A stretch of 64,000 nt of DNA from the NCBI RefSeq assembly GCF_000452705.1, contig NZ_CP007014.1:868001-932000 (forward strand), in the 5' to 3' direction. The notes beneath the pieces were generated by a model. That model saw nothing but the letters and a program-made list of their open reading frames with translations, made no database searches and had not been told where the DNA came from. Positions 27,175-41,404 of the stretch are shown in pieces (position 1 is the stretch's first letter; each line of letters begins with the position of its first letter). Position numbers and translations under genes: made by a program. The stretch is from Pseudomonas syringae CC1557 (GTDB lineage Bacteria; Pseudomonadota; Gammaproteobacteria; Pseudomonadales; Pseudomonadaceae).

Positions 27175-27647
27175 TCAAGTACCCTATGACAGTTCAGGGC
27201 GCTCAAGCCCTGGAAGAAGAGCTGACCCACCTGACCAAGGTTGTGCGTCCCAAGTTGAGCCAGGACATTGGTACTGCGCGTGAACTGGGTGACCTCAAGG
27301 AAAACGCCGAATACCATGCTGCCCGCGAGCAGCAGGGCATGGTTGAAGCGCGTATCCGTGATATCGAAGGGCGCATGCAGAACGCCGTGGTGATTGATGT
27401 CACCACGATCGAGCCTACCGGGAAGGTAATCTTCGGCACCACGGTCGAGATCGCCAACGTCGAGACTGACGAGCGTGTGACCTATCAGATCGTTGGTGAG
27501 GACGAAGCGGATATCAAGAAGGGCAAGATTTCAGTGGGTTCGCCCATTGCCCGTGCCTTGATTGCCAAGGAAGAGGGTGACGTCGTGGCCGTGAAAACGC
27601 CGGGTGGCGTTATCGAGTACGAAATCATCGAGGTGCGTCACATCTGA
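27171..27647 (+). CDS. greA: Transcription elongation factor GreA
   Basis: A 158-residue GreA. The N-terminal coiled coil includes [20 protein letters not shown] (43-62), whose acidic tip residues enter the RNA polymerase secondary channel. The C-terminal FKBP-like domain ends in [17 protein letters not shown]. It rescues backtracked polymerase. The ATG overlaps the carB stop, so the carAB-greA group known from P. aeruginosa is preserved. Confidence 0.97.
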   Translation: MIKYPMTVQGAQALEEELTHLTKVVRPKLSQDIGTARELGDLKENAEYHAAREQQGMVEARIRDIEGRMQNAVVIDVTTIEPTGKVIFGTTVEIANVETDERVTYQIVGEDEADIKKGKISVGSPIARALIAKEEGDVVAVKTPGGVIEYEIIEVRHI

Positions 27648-27726
27648 TGTCAGCGCCCGCCGAGGCGGGCGCTTTCAGCGGTAAAAACGAGTCAGGGCAC
27701 GCTTGAGGCGGCCCTGACGTGTGTTT

Positions 27727-28038
27727 TTATCCGTGTGCGCGGTGGACGTTGGACAGTTGCTTGTTTACCTTTGGGTTCTTGCGATAGATCAACGCCATTT
27801 TGCCGATGACCTGTACAAGGTCGGCTGAGCCAGCCTTGCACAATTCTGCAACGGCTCCCAGACGGCTTTCGCGGTCGAGGATATTGAGCTTGATCTTGAT
27901 CAGCTCATGATCGCTCAAGGCGCGTTCAAGTTCTGCAAGCACACCTTCAGTCAAACCATTGTCCGCCACGATCAATACCGGTTTCAGGTGGTGGCCAATG
28001 GATTTGTATTGTTTCTTCTGCTCTGGAGTGAGCGGCAT
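27727..28038 (-). CDS. yhbY: YhbY-family RNA-binding (CRM domain) protein
   Basis: A 103-residue single CRM-domain protein: MPLTPEQKKQYKSIGHHLKP at the start, the GNxG-like loop as ADNGLTEGVL (25-34) and HELIKIKLN in the middle. YhbY associates with pre-50S ribosomal particles. It is divergent from rlmE, another large-subunit maturation gene, across about 100 bases. This pairing is conserved in the group. Confidence 0.93.
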   Translation of the reverse strand: MPLTPEQKKQYKSIGHHLKPVLIVADNGLTEGVLAELERALSDHELIKIKLNILDRESRLGAVAELCKAGSADLVQVIGKMALIYRKNPKVNKQLSNVHRAHG

Positions 28039-28141
28039 AATCTGACCTCTGCGTCTGATCTTTTAAAAGCGGCGGCCAGTTTACCCGAGCGAGTCCGGGA
28101 CCGCCCGGTTAATCACGACTCGTTTATTTTTGAGGTGCCCT

Positions 28142-28792
28142 GTGGCCCGTTCCAAGACAAGCCATAACTGGCTCAAAGAACACTTCGACGACAAGTACGT
28201 CAAAATGGCACAGAAGGACGGCTACCGTTCACGTGCCAGTTACAAGCTTCTCGAGATTCAGGAGAAGGACAAGATTATCCGCCCGGGCATGACCGTGATC
28301 GACCTCGGTGCCGCGCCAGGCGGCTGGTCGCAGGTGACCAGTCGTCTGATTGGTGGTCAAGGGCGTCTGATCGCTTCCGACATCCTTGAGATGGACAGCA
28401 TTCCTGACGTGACCTTCATTCAGGGCGATTTCACTGAGGATGCAATTCTGGAGCAGATCCTCGAAGCAGTCGGTAATACGCAGGTAGACCTTGTGATTTC
28501 CGATATGGCCCCCAATATGAGTGGATTGAGCGCTGTCGATATGCCGCGTGCAATGTTTCTCTGTGAATTGGCGCTCGATCTGGCCGGCCGGGTACTGCGT
28601 CCCGGTGGCGATTTTCTGATCAAGGTCTTCCAGGGTGAAGGCTTCGATGTCTACCACAAGGATATTCGCAAGCTGTTCGACAAGGTGCAGATGCGCAAGC
28701 CTTCGTCGTCGCGTGACAGATCGCGTGAGCAATACCTGCTGGCACGTGGCTTTCGTGGAATCGATGGCGCAGCCAGCATCGAACGGTTTTGA
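28142..28792 (+). CDS. rlmE: 23S rRNA (uridine-2'-O)-methyltransferase RlmE (RrmJ/FtsJ)
   Basis: A 216-residue SAM-dependent methyltransferase with motif [15 protein letters not shown] near 57-70 and motif [16 protein letters not shown] near 115-128. A KDK-E-type catalytic set is expected, with [11 protein letters not shown] supplying the second Lys. It methylates U2552 of 23S rRNA. The start is GTG ([15 protein letters not shown]), six bases after GAGGT. It lies before ftsH, as in E. coli. Confidence 0.96.
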   Translation: MARSKTSHNWLKEHFDDKYVKMAQKDGYRSRASYKLLEIQEKDKIIRPGMTVIDLGAAPGGWSQVTSRLIGGQGRLIASDILEMDSIPDVTFIQGDFTEDAILEQILEAVGNTQVDLVISDMAPNMSGLSAVDMPRAMFLCELALDLAGRVLRPGGDFLIKVFQGEGFDVYHKDIRKLFDKVQMRKPSSSRDRSREQYLLARGFRGIDGAASIERF

Positions 28793-28976
28793 TGTCATGC
28801 GATAGCTTTTTTCAAATGGCCTTTGCGATGCAGCATGAACGAGTATCGCGTTGTCATAGTTTCACAAAGGGTTACAGACGGTGTCTGCCGCATCTGTAGG
28901 TTCTGTAGTAAGTTAGGCCGGTGAATATCATGCGAGGCACGCTTGCTGCGTGGAGCTTGCTTCAGAGGGTAGCTAA

Positions 28977-30890
<1,914 letters not shown>

Positions 30891-30898
30891 GGTCTGAC

Positions 30899-31750
30899 AT
30901 GACATCTGCGCTGTACCCAACCCGGTTGCCTTGCGGCAACCGGGTTCTTGATTTGGCCCATACGCACGTTATGGGTATCCTCAATGCAACCCCCGATTCC
31001 TTTTCAGACGGCGGCCGTTACAGTCAGCTCGATGAGGCGTTGCGTCATGCCGAGTCGATGGTGCTGGCGGGCGCGACACTGATTGATGTCGGTGGCGAGT
31101 CCACGCGTCCGGGCGCACGTCCGGTGTCAGCGCAGGAGGAGGTCGAGCGTGTCGCGCCGATCGTCGAGATTATCGCGCGCGAACTCGATGTGATTATTTC
31201 AGTTGATACGTCTACGCCTGAGGTCATGCTGGAGACGGCTGCGCTGGGTGCTGGCCTTATCAATGACGTCCGCTCGCTACAGCGTGCTGGTGCGGTGCAG
31301 GCGGCTGCAGGCACTGGGTTGCCGGTCTGCCTGATGCACATGCTGGGTGAACCGGGCACCATGCAGGAAAACCCTCACTACCAGGATCTGCTGAGTGAGG
31401 TCAGCGCGTTCTTGCTTGAACGCATGCATCAATGTGTCGCTGCCGGTATTGGCAGGCACCAGATTATCCTGGACCCGGGCTTTGGTTTCGCCAAGACACT
31501 GGATCACAATCTGAGCCTGTTCCGCCACATGGAAGCGCTGCATGCGCTCGGTCAGCCACTGCTGGTGGGTGTGTCACGCAAAAGCATGATTGGCGCGGTG
31601 TTGAACCGTTCGGTCGACCAGCGTCTTTCCGGTGGTCTGGCGCTCGCTGCTTTGGCAATGACCAAAGGAGCAAAAATTCTCCGTGTGCACGATGTCGCCG
31701 AAACGGTTGACGTGGTGCGCATGATCGCAGCTGTTGAAGCAGCTGAATAA
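30899..31750 (+). CDS. folP: Dihydropteroate synthase FolP
   Basis: A 283-residue TIM-barrel enzyme that joins p-aminobenzoate to dihydropterin pyrophosphate in folate synthesis, the target of sulfonamides. Visible signatures: [18 protein letters not shown] near residues 23-40 and [16 protein letters not shown] near 61-76. [14 protein letters not shown] near 197-210 forms the phosphate-binding part. It starts 8 bases after ftsH and ends just before glmM. Confidence 0.97.
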   Translation: MTSALYPTRLPCGNRVLDLAHTHVMGILNATPDSFSDGGRYSQLDEALRHAESMVLAGATLIDVGGESTRPGARPVSAQEEVERVAPIVEIIARELDVIISVDTSTPEVMLETAALGAGLINDVRSLQRAGAVQAAAGTGLPVCLMHMLGEPGTMQENPHYQDLLSEVSAFLLERMHQCVAAGIGRHQIILDPGFGFAKTLDHNLSLFRHMEALHALGQPLLVGVSRKSMIGAVLNRSVDQRLSGGLALAALAMTKGAKILRVHDVAETVDVVRMIAAVEAAE

Positions 31751-31766
31751 CAACAGTGGGGCATCC

Positions 31767-33110
31767 ATGAGTACCAGGAAATATTTCGGAACCGACGGCA
31801 TCCGTGGTCGTGTAGGGCAATTCCCGATCACTCCCGAATTCATGTTGAAACTGGGCTGGGCTGCGGGTATGGCGTTCCGCAAAATGGGTACGTGCCGGAT
31901 TCTCGTCGGCAAGGACACCCGTATTTCCGGTTATATGTTCGAGTCCGCACTTGAAGCCGGTCTCTCCGCAGCGGGTGCCGATGTGCTGCTGCTCGGGCCG
32001 ATGCCGACCCCTGCGATTGCCTACCTCACGCGTACTTTTCATGCTGAAGCGGGCATTGTCATCAGCGCTTCGCATAACCCGCATTACGACAATGGCATCA
32101 AATTCTTCTCGGGGCAGGGCACCAAATTGCCTGACGAGATCGAGATGATGATCGAAGAATTGCTTGATGCCCCGATGACCGTTGCCGAATCCGAAAATCT
32201 CGGCAAGGTCTCGCGCATCAACGATGCTGCCGGCCGGTACATCGAGTTCTGCAAGAGCAGTGTTCCGACCAGCACCGACTTTGCCGGTCTCAAAGTGGTT
32301 ATAGATTGCGCGCATGGCGCGACTTACAAGGTCGCGCCCAATGTCTTCCGCGAGCTGGGTGCCCAGGTCGTGGTGCTTTCCGCGCAACCTGACGGGCTGA
32401 ACATCAACAAGGATTGCGGTTCTACGCACATGGAAGCCTTGCAGGCTGCCGTGGTCGCAGAGAACGCCGACATGGGTATCGGCTTCGATGGCGATGGTGA
32501 CCGTGTATTGATGGTCGACCATACTGGCACCATCGTTGATGGTGATGAGTTGCTGTACATCATTGCTCGCGATCTGCACGAGCGCGGCCGCTTGCAGGGC
32601 GGTGTGGTGGGTACGCTGATGAGCAACCTCGGCCTTGAGCTGGCCCTCGCCGAACAAAATATTCCGTTCGTGCGCGCAAATGTCGGTGACCGGTATGTGA
32701 TTGCAGAGCTGCTTGAGCGCAACTGGCAGATTGGTGGCGAGAACTCTGGGCACATCGTGTGTTTCCAGCACGCTACCACGGGTGATGCGATCATCGCTTC
32801 GTTGCAGGTCATACTGGCGCTTCGTCGCAGTGGTATCAGCCTTGCCGAGGCGCGTCTGAAATTGCGCAAATGCCCGCAGATCCTGATCAATGTGCGTTTT
32901 GAGGGTTCCAGTGTCGACCCTGTTTCGCATCCTTCGGTGCAGGAAGCCTGCGCGCGCGTCACCGAGCAGATGGCAGGCCGTGGCCGGGTTCTGTTACGCA
33001 AGTCCGGCACCGAACCGTTGGTGCGCGTGATGGTGGAGGGTGAGGACGAGGCGCAGGTCCGCGGCTATGCCGAAGGGCTCGCAAAACTGGTTGCTGAAGT
33101 TTGCGCCTGA
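31767..33110 (+). CDS. glmM: Phosphoglucosamine mutase GlmM
   Basis: A 447-residue alpha-D-phosphohexomutase beginning [20 protein letters not shown]. The phosphorylated catalytic serine is S102 in [13 protein letters not shown]. The metal loop reads [15 protein letters not shown] and the sugar loop GGENSGHIV. It converts glucosamine-6-P to glucosamine-1-P for cell-wall precursors. ATG at 31767 gives the standard length; it follows folP by 16 bases, as in E. coli. Confidence 0.97.
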   Translation: MSTRKYFGTDGIRGRVGQFPITPEFMLKLGWAAGMAFRKMGTCRILVGKDTRISGYMFESALEAGLSAAGADVLLLGPMPTPAIAYLTRTFHAEAGIVISASHNPHYDNGIKFFSGQGTKLPDEIEMMIEELLDAPMTVAESENLGKVSRINDAAGRYIEFCKSSVPTSTDFAGLKVVIDCAHGATYKVAPNVFRELGAQVVVLSAQPDGLNINKDCGSTHMEALQAAVVAENADMGIGFDGDGDRVLMVDHTGTIVDGDELLYIIARDLHERGRLQGGVVGTLMSNLGLELALAEQNIPFVRANVGDRYVIAELLERNWQIGGENSGHIVCFQHATTGDAIIASLQVILALRRSGISLAEARLKLRKCPQILINVRFEGSSVDPVSHPSVQEACARVTEQMAGRGRVLLRKSGTEPLVRVMVEGEDEAQVRGYAEGLAKLVAEVCA

Positions 33111-33176
33111 TTTCGGCTTGCCAGTGTCGAAAGTGTTGGGTAACATCTGCGCCCACTTTGACCCACGAGGTGTAGC

Positions 33177-34317
<1,141 letters not shown>

Positions 34318-34362
34318 AAAAGAATTCGGCGATGTTTCGCGAGGTCGCCAAAGAGTTGTAAT

Positions 34363-34448
34363 GCCGAGGTGGTGGAATTGGTAGACACGCAACCTTGAGG
34401 TGGTTGTGCCCAATGGGTGTAGGGGTTCGAGTCCCCTTCTCGGTACCA
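34363..34448 (+). tRNA. tRNA-Leu (GAG)
   Basis: An 86-base class II tRNA. The acceptor GCCGAGG pairs with the 3' strand before ACCA. The D arm is GGTAGACAC-type. The anticodon stem CAACC/GGTTG encloses loop TTGAGGT (anticodon GAG), and the T arm is GGGGTTCGAGTCCCC. The CCA is encoded. It lies 45 bases after secG, the usual position. Confidence 0.95.
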
Positions 34449-34460
34449 ATTAACAAGAAG

Positions 34461-34486
34461 GCCCGCATTAGCGGGCTTTCTTGTAG
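34461..34486 (+). terminator. Terminator after tRNA-Leu
   Basis: AAGGCCCGC pairs with GCGGGCTTT around ATTA, followed by a short T-rich stretch, 12 bases past the tRNA. Confidence 0.75.
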
Positions 34487-34543
34487 GTGGATGTTGGATT
34501 GACCCAGCAATGGATCGGTCGTATACTTCCGCCCCAGCTTTGT

Positions 34544-34620
<77 letters not shown>

Positions 34621-34630
34621 GTTTTAGCGG

Positions 34631-34652
34631 AGCCCCTTTTAAGGGGCTTTTT
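34631..34652 (+). terminator. First terminator after tRNA-fMet
   Basis: AGCCCCTT/AAGGGGCT stem with TT loop followed by TTTTTG, 10 bases past the tRNA. Confidence 0.85.
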
Positions 34653-34699
34653 GTTAGCTGGACAGTACATGACGTCGATGTTCAGCGGCGTTTTCAGGG

Positions 34700-34727
34700 A
34701 TGGGCTTTTGCCCATTTTTTTATTTTT
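34700..34727 (+). terminator. Second terminator, directly before rimP
   Basis: ATGGGC/GCCCAT stem with loop TTTT, then T runs broken by one A. It ends about 24 bases before the rimP GTG. Its place inside the leader of the nusA operon suggests attenuation rather than simple end-of-gene termination. Confidence 0.8.
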
Positions 34728-34750
34728 AAAGCATGCACGAGGGGGTTCAG

Positions 34751-35209
34751 GTGTCGAGCAAGCTAGAACAGTTGCAGGACTTGTTGGCCCCGGTGGTCGT
34801 GGCCCTAGGCTATCAATGCTGGGGGATCGATTTCAGTTCCCAGGGCAAGCATTCGGTGCTGCGCATTTATATCGACAAGGAAGGTGGTGTTCTGGTGGAT
34901 GACTGCGCAATCGTCAGTCGCCAGATCAGCGGTGTGTTGGATGTAGAAGATCCAATCAGCACTGAGTACACCCTCGAAGTATCTTCTCCTGGCATGGAGC
35001 GCCCGCTGTTCACTATTGAGCAGTTTGCTTCGTACGCCGGGGAACAAGTAAGAATAAAGCTGCGCTCGCCCTTTGAAGGCCGGCGCAACTTTCAAGGCCT
35101 TCTCCGCGGGGTGGAGGAGCAGGATGTCGTGGTGCAGGTTGAAGACCATGAGTTCCTGTTACCGATCGACTTGATCGACAAGGCCAACATTATTCCCACG
35201 TTTGACTGA
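34751..35209 (+). CDS. rimP: Ribosome maturation factor RimP
   Basis: A 152-residue Rim[21 protein letters not shown] at the start, [20 protein letters not shown] (about 74-93) as the conserved core, and an SH3-like C-terminus. It assists 30S assembly. I choose GTG at 34751 because GAGGGGG lies 5-6 bases upstream; the ATG at 34733, which would add MHEGVQ, has no ribosome site. It is first gene of the rimP-nusA-infB series. Confidence 0.94.
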   Translation: MSSKLEQLQDLLAPVVVALGYQCWGIDFSSQGKHSVLRIYIDKEGGVLVDDCAIVSRQISGVLDVEDPISTEYTLEVSSPGMERPLFTIEQFASYAGEQVRIKLRSPFEGRRNFQGLLRGVEEQDVVVQVEDHEFLLPIDLIDKANIIPTFD

Positions 35210-35268
35210 GACGTGCCGGTTACTGCGGATCCCGCGGATCCAATGGCTTGCGAAAGGCGAGGCGTACG

Positions 35269-36750
35269 ATGAGCAAAGAAGTACTGCTGGTTGTTGAGTC
35301 GGTGTCCAATGAAAAGGGCGTTCCGGCAAGTGTGATTTTTGAAGCGCTGGAGCTGGCCTTGGCCACTGCTACCAAAAAACGTTTTGAAGATGAAGTTGAG
35401 CTGCGTGTAGAGATCAACCGCCAAACAGGTAACTACGAGACTTTCCGTCGCTGGACAGTTGTCGAAGACGAAGATCTGGACGATCCGGCTTACGAGCTGG
35501 CCGTTGATCAGGCTCAGGCTAAAAGGCCGGGTGCCGTAGCTGGCGAACTGATCGAAGAAAAAATCGACTCCATCGAATTCGGTCGTATCGCTGCACAGAC
35601 TGCCAAGCAAGTCATCGTGCAGAAAGTCCGTGAAGCCGAGCGTGCTCAGGTCGTCGACGCCTACCGCGAGCGTCTGGGTGAAATCATTTCTGGTACTGTT
35701 AAAAAGGTTACGCGTGACAATGTCATCGTTGACCTGGGTAACAATGCCGAGGCATTGCTGGCTCGTGAAGACATCATCTCCCGGGAGACTTTCCGGGTCG
35801 GTGTCCGCGTCCGCGCATTGCTCAAGGAAATTCGCACTGAAAACCGTGGCCCTCAGCTGATTCTGTCGCGTACTGCGCCAGAGATGCTGATCGAGCTTTT
35901 CCGCATTGAAGTGCCGGAAATTGCCGAAGGTCTCATTGAGGTGATGGCTGCCTCTCGTGACCCGGGTTCACGTGCCAAAATCGCTGTTCGCTCCAAGGAC
36001 AAACGAATCGATCCGCAAGGTGCCTGTATCGGCATGCGCGGTTCGCGCGTTCAGGCTGTTTCCGGCGAGCTGGGTGGCGAGCGTGTGGATATCGTGCTCT
36101 GGGACGATAACCCGGCGCAGTTCGTGATCAATGCAATGTCCCCTGCAGAAGTAGCGGCAATCATCGTAGATGAAGATGCGCATGCAATGGACATCGCGGT
36201 TGGCGCGGACAACCTGGCCCAGGCTATTGGTCGTGGTGGTCAGAACGTTCGTCTGGCGAGCCAGTTGACTGGCTGGACCCTGAACGTAATGACCGAATCG
36301 GACATCCAGGCCAAGCAGCAAGCTGAAACCGGTGACATCCTGCGCAACTTCATCGAAGAGCTCGAAGTCGATGAAGAACTGGCACAGGTACTGGTTGATG
36401 AAGGCTTCACCAGCCTGGAAGAGATTGCCTACGTACCGTTGGAAGAAATGCTCAACATCGACGGCTTTGACGAAGATATCGTCAGCGAGCTTCGCGCTCG
36501 TGCCAAGGATCGTTTGTTGACCAAAGCCATCGCTACAGAGGAAAAGCTGGCAGACGCCCATCCGGCCGAAGACCTGCTCTCGCTTGAGGGTATGGACAAG
36601 GATCTGGCGATGGAACTGGCGGTGCGCGGCGTAATTACCCGCGAAGACCTGGCCGAGCAGTCTATAGACGATCTGCTCGACATCGACGGCATTGACGATA
36701 ATCGTGCCGGCAAGTTGATCATGGCCGCCCGAGCCCATTGGTTCGAGTAA
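35269..36750 (+). CDS. nusA: Transcription factor NusA
   Basis: A 493-residue NusA: N-terminal RNA polymerase-binding domain (1-130), S1 domain ([20 protein letters not shown] near 137-156) and two KH domains ([20 protein letters not shown], and [17 protein letters not shown]). Two C-terminal acidic repeats (near 360-420 and 440-493) are of the type found in gamma-proteobacteria. It controls pausing, termination and antitermination. ATG at 35269 fits the family start [13 protein letters not shown]. Confidence 0.97.
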   Translation: MSKEVLLVVESVSNEKGVPASVIFEALELALATATKKRFEDEVELRVEINRQTGNYETFRRWTVVEDEDLDDPAYELAVDQAQAKRPGAVAGELIEEKIDSIEFGRIAAQTAKQVIVQKVREAERAQVVDAYRERLGEIISGTVKKVTRDNVIVDLGNNAEALLAREDIISRETFRVGVRVRALLKEIRTENRGPQLILSRTAPEMLIELFRIEVPEIAEGLIEVMAASRDPGSRAKIAVRSKDKRIDPQGACIGMRGSRVQAVSGELGGERVDIVLWDDNPAQFVINAMSPAEVAAIIVDEDAHAMDIAVGADNLAQAIGRGGQNVRLASQLTGWTLNVMTESDIQAKQQAETGDILRNFIEELEVDEELAQVLVDEGFTSLEEIAYVPLEEMLNIDGFDEDIVSELRARAKDRLLTKAIATEEKLADAHPAEDLLSLEGMDKDLAMELAVRGVITREDLAEQSIDDLLDIDGIDDNRAGKLIMAARAHWFE

Positions 36751-36777
36751 GTAAGCGCGGCCTGAGGAGAGAAGTGC

Positions 36778-39303
36778 ATGACGCAAGTCACGGTGAAAGA
36801 ACTGGCCAAAGTGGTCGACACACCGGTAGAGCGCCTGTTACAGCAGATGCGTGAGGCAGGTCTGCCGCACACCGCCGCCGAGCAAGTTGTGACCGATAAC
36901 GAAAAGCAAGCCCTGCTGACGCACCTGAAAAGTGGTCACAAGGCCAAGGTGGAAGAGCCACGCAAGATTACCTTGCAGCGCAAGACCACCAGCACCCTGC
37001 GCGTTGCTGGCAGCAAAAGCATCAGCGTTGAAGTGCGCAAGAAGAAAGTATTTGTACAGCGCAGCCCGGAAGAAATCGAAGCCGAGCGCAAGCGCGAGAT
37101 GGACGAACGCCGTGCGGTAGAAAATGCCGCTCGTCAAAAGGCTGAAGAAGAAGCCAAGCGTCGCTCCGAAACAGACGCGACCAGCCAGCCAGCTGCCGCT
37201 CAGGATGCTCCGGCACCTGCGCAGCCTGTTGCTGCTGCCGAGCCTGCGCGTGAAGCACAAGCGGCCGCTGCTCCGGCACCTGCCAGCGCTGCGCCATCGG
37301 CCGACGCTCGCAAGCGTGACGAACAACGTCGCCCTGACAAGCCTCGCGCTGACGATCGCAATGCCCGTGGCGGCGACGGCGATCGCAAGAACGCTCCGCA
37401 TCGCGCCTCCGTTAAAGAGAAGGCTCCGGCCCCTCGCGTTGCGCCTCGCACTACCGACGAAGAAAGCGACAGCTTCCGTCGTGGCGGTCGTGGCAAGGGC
37501 AAGCTGAAGAAGCGTAACGCCCACGGTTTCCAGAGCCCTACCGGTCCTGTGATTCGTGACGTTGCCATTGGCGAGACCATCACTGTCGGCGAGTTGTCGG
37601 CACAGATGTCGGTCAAGGCTGCCGAAGTCATCAAGTTCATGTTCAAGATGGGCACTCCGGTGACCATCAACCAGGTACTGGATCAGGAAACTGCCCAGTT
37701 GATCGCCGAAGAGCTGGGCCACAAGGTCACGCTGGTCAGCGACAATGCCCTGGAAGATTCCCTGGCCGAATCGCTGAAGTTCGAGGGTGAGTCGTTCTCC
37801 CGTGCGCCGGTTGTGACCGTAATGGGCCACGTCGACCATGGTAAGACTTCCCTGCTCGACTACATTCGTCGTGCCAAGGTAGCGGCTGGCGAAGCCGGCG
37901 GTATCACTCAGCACATTGGTGCCTACCACGTTGAAACCGAACGCGGCATGGTTACCTTCCTCGACACCCCGGGTCACGCTGCGTTTACCGCAATGCGTGC
38001 TCGTGGTGCCAAGGCGACTGACATCGTGATTCTGGTTGTTGCTGCCGATGACGGCGTGATGCCGCAGACCATCGAAGCTGTTCAGCATGCTGTTGCTGCT
38101 GGCGTGCCGCTGGTTGTAGCCGTGAACAAGATCGACAAGCCAGGTGCTGACCTCGATCGCATTCGCAGCGAGTTGTCGGTCCATGGCGTGACGTCCGAAG
38201 AGTGGGGCGGTGATACGCCTTTCGTTTCGGTCTCCGCGAAAATGGGTACTGGCGTCGACGAGCTGCTGGAAGCTGTTCTGCTGCAAGCCGAAGTCCTGGA
38301 ACTCAAGGCCACTCCATCGGCTCCTGGCCGTGGTGTTGTTGTCGAGTCCCGTCTGGACAAGGGCCGTGGTCCGGTTGCTACTGTTCTGGTTCAGGACGGT
38401 ACGCTGCGTCAGGGCGACATGGTTCTGGTCGGTTCGAACTTCGGCCGCATCCGCGCCATGCTCGACGAGAACGGCAAGCCAGTCAAAGAAGCAGGTCCTT
38501 CCATCCCTGTCGAGATCCTCGGCCTGGACGGTACACCGGACGCTGGCGACGAGATGAGCGTGCTGTCGGACGAGAAGAAAGCCCGTGAAGTGGCTCTGTT
38601 CCGTCAAGGCAAGTTCCGCGAAGTCAAACTGGCCCGTGCTCACGCTGGCAAGCTTGAAAACATCTTCGAGAACATGGGTCAGGCAGAGAAGAAGACGCTC
38701 AACATCGTCCTCAAATCTGACGTACGTGGCTCCCTCGAAGCGTTGAACGGCGCCTTGAACGGCCTGGGTAACGACGAAGTGCAAGTGCGCGTGGTCGGTG
38801 GCGGTGTCGGTGGTATCACCGAGAGCGACGCCAACCTGGCACTGGCCTCCAACGCTGTACTGTTCGGCTTCAACGTGCGTGCCGATGCTGGCGCTCGCAA
38901 GATCGTCGAACAGGAAGGTCTGGATATGCGTTACTACAACGTGATCTACGACATCATCGAAGACGTCAAGAAAGCCCTTACCGGTATGCTTGGCAGCGAC
39001 GTTCGGGAGAATATCCTGGGCATCGCCGAAGTCCGCGATGTGTTCCGTTCGCCGAAATTCGGCGCGATCGCAGGCTGTATGGTTCTGGAAGGCACCGTTT
39101 ACCGTAACCGTCCGATCCGTGTTCTGCGTGAAGACATCGTTATCTTTGAAGGCGAGCTGGAATCCCTGCGCCGCTTCAAGGACGACGCTGCCGACGTACG
39201 TGCCGGCATGGAATGCGGTATCGGCGTCAAGAGCTACAACGACGTCAAGGTTGGTGACAAGATCGAAGTCTTCGAGAAGGTCCAAGTGGCTCGCAGCCTC
39301 TAA
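36778..39303 (+). CDS. infB: Translation initiation factor IF-2
   Basis: An 841-residue IF-2. The N-terminal domain [20 protein letters not shown] is followed by a long charged and Ala-rich linker (about 90-245). The G domain has GHVDHGKT near 350, DTPGH and NKID. The C-terminal part binds fMet-tRNA. The linker is long, as normal for pseudomonads. It delivers initiator tRNA to the 30S subunit. It follows nusA by 27 bases. Confidence 0.98.
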   Translation: MTQVTVKELAKVVDTPVERLLQQMREAGLPHTAAEQVVTDNEKQALLTHLKSGHKAKVEEPRKITLQRKTTSTLRVAGSKSISVEVRKKKVFVQRSPEEIEAERKREMDERRAVENAARQKAEEEAKRRSETDATSQPAAAQDAPAPAQPVAAAEPAREAQAAAAPAPASAAPSADARKRDEQRRPDKPRADDRNARGGDGDRKNAPHRASVKEKAPAPRVAPRTTDEESDSFRRGGRGKGKLKKRNAHGFQSPTGPVIRDVAIGETITVGELSAQMSVKAAEVIKFMFKMGTPVTINQVLDQETAQLIAEELGHKVTLVSDNALEDSLAESLKFEGESFSRAPVVTVMGHVDHGKTSLLDYIRRAKVAAGEAGGITQHIGAYHVETERGMVTFLDTPGHAAFTAMRARGAKATDIVILVVAADDGVMPQTIEAVQHAVAAGVPLVVAVNKIDKPGADLDRIRSELSVHGVTSEEWGGDTPFVSVSAKMGTGVDELLEAVLLQAEVLELKATPSAPGRGVVVESRLDKGRGPVATVLVQDGTLRQGDMVLVGSNFGRIRAMLDENGKPVKEAGPSIPVEILGLDGTPDAGDEMSVLSDEKKAREVALFRQGKFREVKLARAHAGKLENIFENMGQAEKKTLNIVLKSDVRGSLEALNGALNGLGNDEVQVRVVGGGVGGITESDANLALASNAVLFGFNVRADAGARKIVEQEGLDMRYYNVIYDIIEDVKKALTGMLGSDVRENILGIAEVRDVFRSPKFGAIAGCMVLEGTVYRNRPIRVLREDIVIFEGELESLRRFKDDAADVRAGMECGIGVKSYNDVKVGDKIEVFEKVQVARSL

Positions 39304-39376
39304 ATCGCGAGCTTCAGGAGTCATGGTGGGAGCGTCGCATGCAAATGCCCTGCTTTCCTCCATGGGCTCTAAACGC

Positions 39377-39410
39377 AACGCCCGGTCTGGCAATTGTCAG
39401 GCCGGGCGTT
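39377..39410 (+). terminator. Hairpin between infB and rbfA
   Basis: AACGCCCGG and CCGGGCGTT arms close an inner loop containing CAATTG. It is followed by TTGCCGCTTTC, so only a weak T tract; partial termination or RNA processing is plausible. Confidence 0.55.
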
Positions 39411-39463
39411 TGCCGCTTTCAGACTGTCAGGGTTTGGTCCCGGATCAGTAACAGGTAACAAAC

Positions 39464-39880
39464 ATGGCAAAAGAATACAGCCGTACCCAGCGTATCGGCG
39501 ATCAGATGCAGCGCGAGCTGGCACAACTGATCCGTCGCGAAATCAAGGACCCGCGTGTGGGTCTGGTCACCATCACCGCCGTAGACGTCAGCCGTGACGT
39601 AGGTCATGCGAAGATTTTCATGACCGTCATGGGCCAGGACAACGCGGAAGATATTGCACAAACCATCAAGGTGCTTAACGCTGCCGCAGGTTTCCTGCGC
39701 ATGCAGCTGGCCCGTGAAATGAAACTGCGTAGCGTGCCTCAACTGCACTTCCACTACGACGAAAGCGTTGTGCGTGGTGCGCATCTCTCGGCTCTGATCG
39801 AGCGCGCCGTGGCGCAGGACAGTCAGCACCAGGAAGGCGCTGCATCGCCTGATGCAAAGCCTGAAAGTACCGAGGAGTAA
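39464..39880 (+). CDS. rbfA: Ribosome-binding factor A
   Basis: A 138-residue RbfA beginning [20 protein letters not shown] with the KH-like core [20 protein letters not shown] (about 27-46) and [12 protein letters not shown] near 89-100. It binds the 30S subunit during late 16S maturation and cold adaptation. It is 3 bases from truB. Confidence 0.96.
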   Translation: MAKEYSRTQRIGDQMQRELAQLIRREIKDPRVGLVTITAVDVSRDVGHAKIFMTVMGQDNAEDIAQTIKVLNAAAGFLRMQLAREMKLRSVPQLHFHYDESVVRGAHLSALIERAVAQDSQHQEGAASPDAKPESTEE

Positions 39881-39883
39881 AGG

Positions 39884-40801
39884 GTGGCTCAGGTCAAGCG
39901 TATACGCCGCAATGTCAGCGGGATCATCCTGCTCGACAAGCCACTGGGCTTCACTTCCAACGCCGCGCTGCAAAAGGTTCGCTGGTTGCTCAATGCCGAG
40001 AAGGCCGGGCACACGGGCAGCCTCGACCCTCTGGCAACAGGCGTTCTGCCGTTGTGCTTCGGCGAGGCGACCAAGTTTTCGCAGTACCTGCTCGATTCGG
40101 ACAAGTCCTACGAGACCCTCGCGCAACTGGGCAAGACCACCACTACTGCTGACTCCGAGGGTGATGTTCTGCTGACGCGCCCTGTGACCGTTGGTCGCGA
40201 CGATATCGAAGCGGTTCTGCCGGACTTTCGCGGGAAAATCAGTCAGATACCTCCCATGTACTCGGCCCTCAAGCGTGATGGTCAGCCACTTTACAAGCTG
40301 GCTCGTGCAGGGGAAGTAGTGGAGCGCGAGCCCCGTTCTGTTACTATTGCGCGCCTGGAATTACTTGCTTGCGAAGGCGAGACAGCACGTCTGTCGGTGG
40401 ATTGCAGCAAAGGCACCTACATCCGGACTCTGGTCGAGGATATTGGTGAAAAACTTGGTTGTGGTGCTTACGTGGCAGAGCTGCGCCGTACCCAGGCCGG
40501 GCCTTTTACACTGGCTCAGACGGTTACGCTGGAAGAGCTGGAGCAGGTGCATGCCGACGGCGGCAATGAAGCGGTTGACCGCTTCCTGATGCCTTCGGAC
40601 AGTGGCTTGCTGGACTGGCCCCTGCTGAAGTTTTCCGAGCACAGTTCGTTTTACTGGTTGCATGGTCAGCCAGTACGCGCCCCGGACGCGCCGAAATTCG
40701 GCATGGTACGGGTGCAGGATCACGAAGGTCGCTTCATCGGTATCGGTGAAGTCAGTGAAGACGGGCGTATTGCGCCGCGTCGATTGATTCGGTCAGAGTG
40801 A
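39884..40801 (+). CDS. truB: tRNA pseudouridine(55) synthase TruB
   Basis: A 305-residue TruB. The catalytic Asp is D48 in [20 protein letters not shown]. The KxxGxTS-type motif is [15 protein letters not shown] near 19-33. A C-terminal PUA-like part follows. It makes pseudouridine 55 in the T loop of tRNAs. The start is GTG, five bases after CGAGGAG, and 3 bases after rbfA. Confidence 0.96.
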   Translation: MAQVKRIRRNVSGIILLDKPLGFTSNAALQKVRWLLNAEKAGHTGSLDPLATGVLPLCFGEATKFSQYLLDSDKSYETLAQLGKTTTTADSEGDVLLTRPVTVGRDDIEAVLPDFRGKISQIPPMYSALKRDGQPLYKLARAGEVVEREPRSVTIARLELLACEGETARLSVDCSKGTYIRTLVEDIGEKLGCGAYVAELRRTQAGPFTLAQTVTLEELEQVHADGGNEAVDRFLMPSDSGLLDWPLLKFSEHSSFYWLHGQPVRAPDAPKFGMVRVQDHEGRFIGIGEVSEDGRIAPRRLIRSE

Positions 40802-40959
40802 CCGGAACCAGTCCGTTTTCAGGCTAGCCTGCAAACGGGGTGGAACGAGGATGGCTGTCAACAGGCACGGTCATATCTCTTTTTTTAATACGAGGTTTCG
40901 TCCTCGGCCTGTTGGAAACGTTTCTCCGGAAGCGCTTCCCTGAAATAAGGATTGCCCAC

Positions 40960-41229
40960 ATGGCACTCAGCGTTGAAGAAAAAGCTCAGATCGTAACCGA
41001 CTACCAGCAAGCTGTTGGTGACACTGGTTCGCCAGAAGTGCAAGTTGCACTGCTGACCGCCAACATCAACAAACTGCAAGGCCACTTCAAGGCCAACGGT
41101 AAGGACCACCACTCCCGTCGTGGTCTGATCCGTATGGTAAACCAGCGCCGCAAGCTGCTGGATTACCTGAAAGGTAAGGACGTTAGCCGTTACAGCGCCC
41201 TGATCGGTCGTCTGGGTCTGCGTCGCTAA
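40960..41229 (+). CDS. rpsO: 30S ribosomal protein S15
   Basis: An 89-residue S15 with [20 protein letters not shown] (about 22-41) and [22 protein letters not shown]. It binds the 16S central domain early in assembly and in E. coli represses its own mRNA. It follows truB by 158 bases, enough for its own promoter or a leader RNA structure, and precedes pnp. Confidence 0.97.
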   Translation: MALSVEEKAQIVTDYQQAVGDTGSPEVQVALLTANINKLQGHFKANGKDHHSRRGLIRMVNQRRKLLDYLKGKDVSRYSALIGRLGLRR

Positions 41230-41265
41230 TAACGACGTTGCTAGAGGTTGGTTGTCTGTCACGAT

Positions 41266-41285
41266 CCATCGGGTTTGCCCGGTGG
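41266..41285 (+). promoter_or_regulatory. Hairpin in the rpsO-pnp interval
   Basis: CCATCGGG pairs with CCCGGTGG around TTTG, 37 bases after the rpsO stop. In E. coli this interval holds an attenuating terminator and an RNase III site controlling pnp; this hairpin may correspond, but lacks a clear T run. Confidence 0.5.
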
Positions 41286-41404
41286 TTCTGGCAGGCTCCC
41301 AGCCTCAAGTTTTATCTGGGCTGTGGAAGGGGCCGATTCCCCACGCTGCCCAAGAATTCGCAAGAAACCAGTTCCCCAAGAGCCACAAAGAAAGGTAGGA
41401 AACC

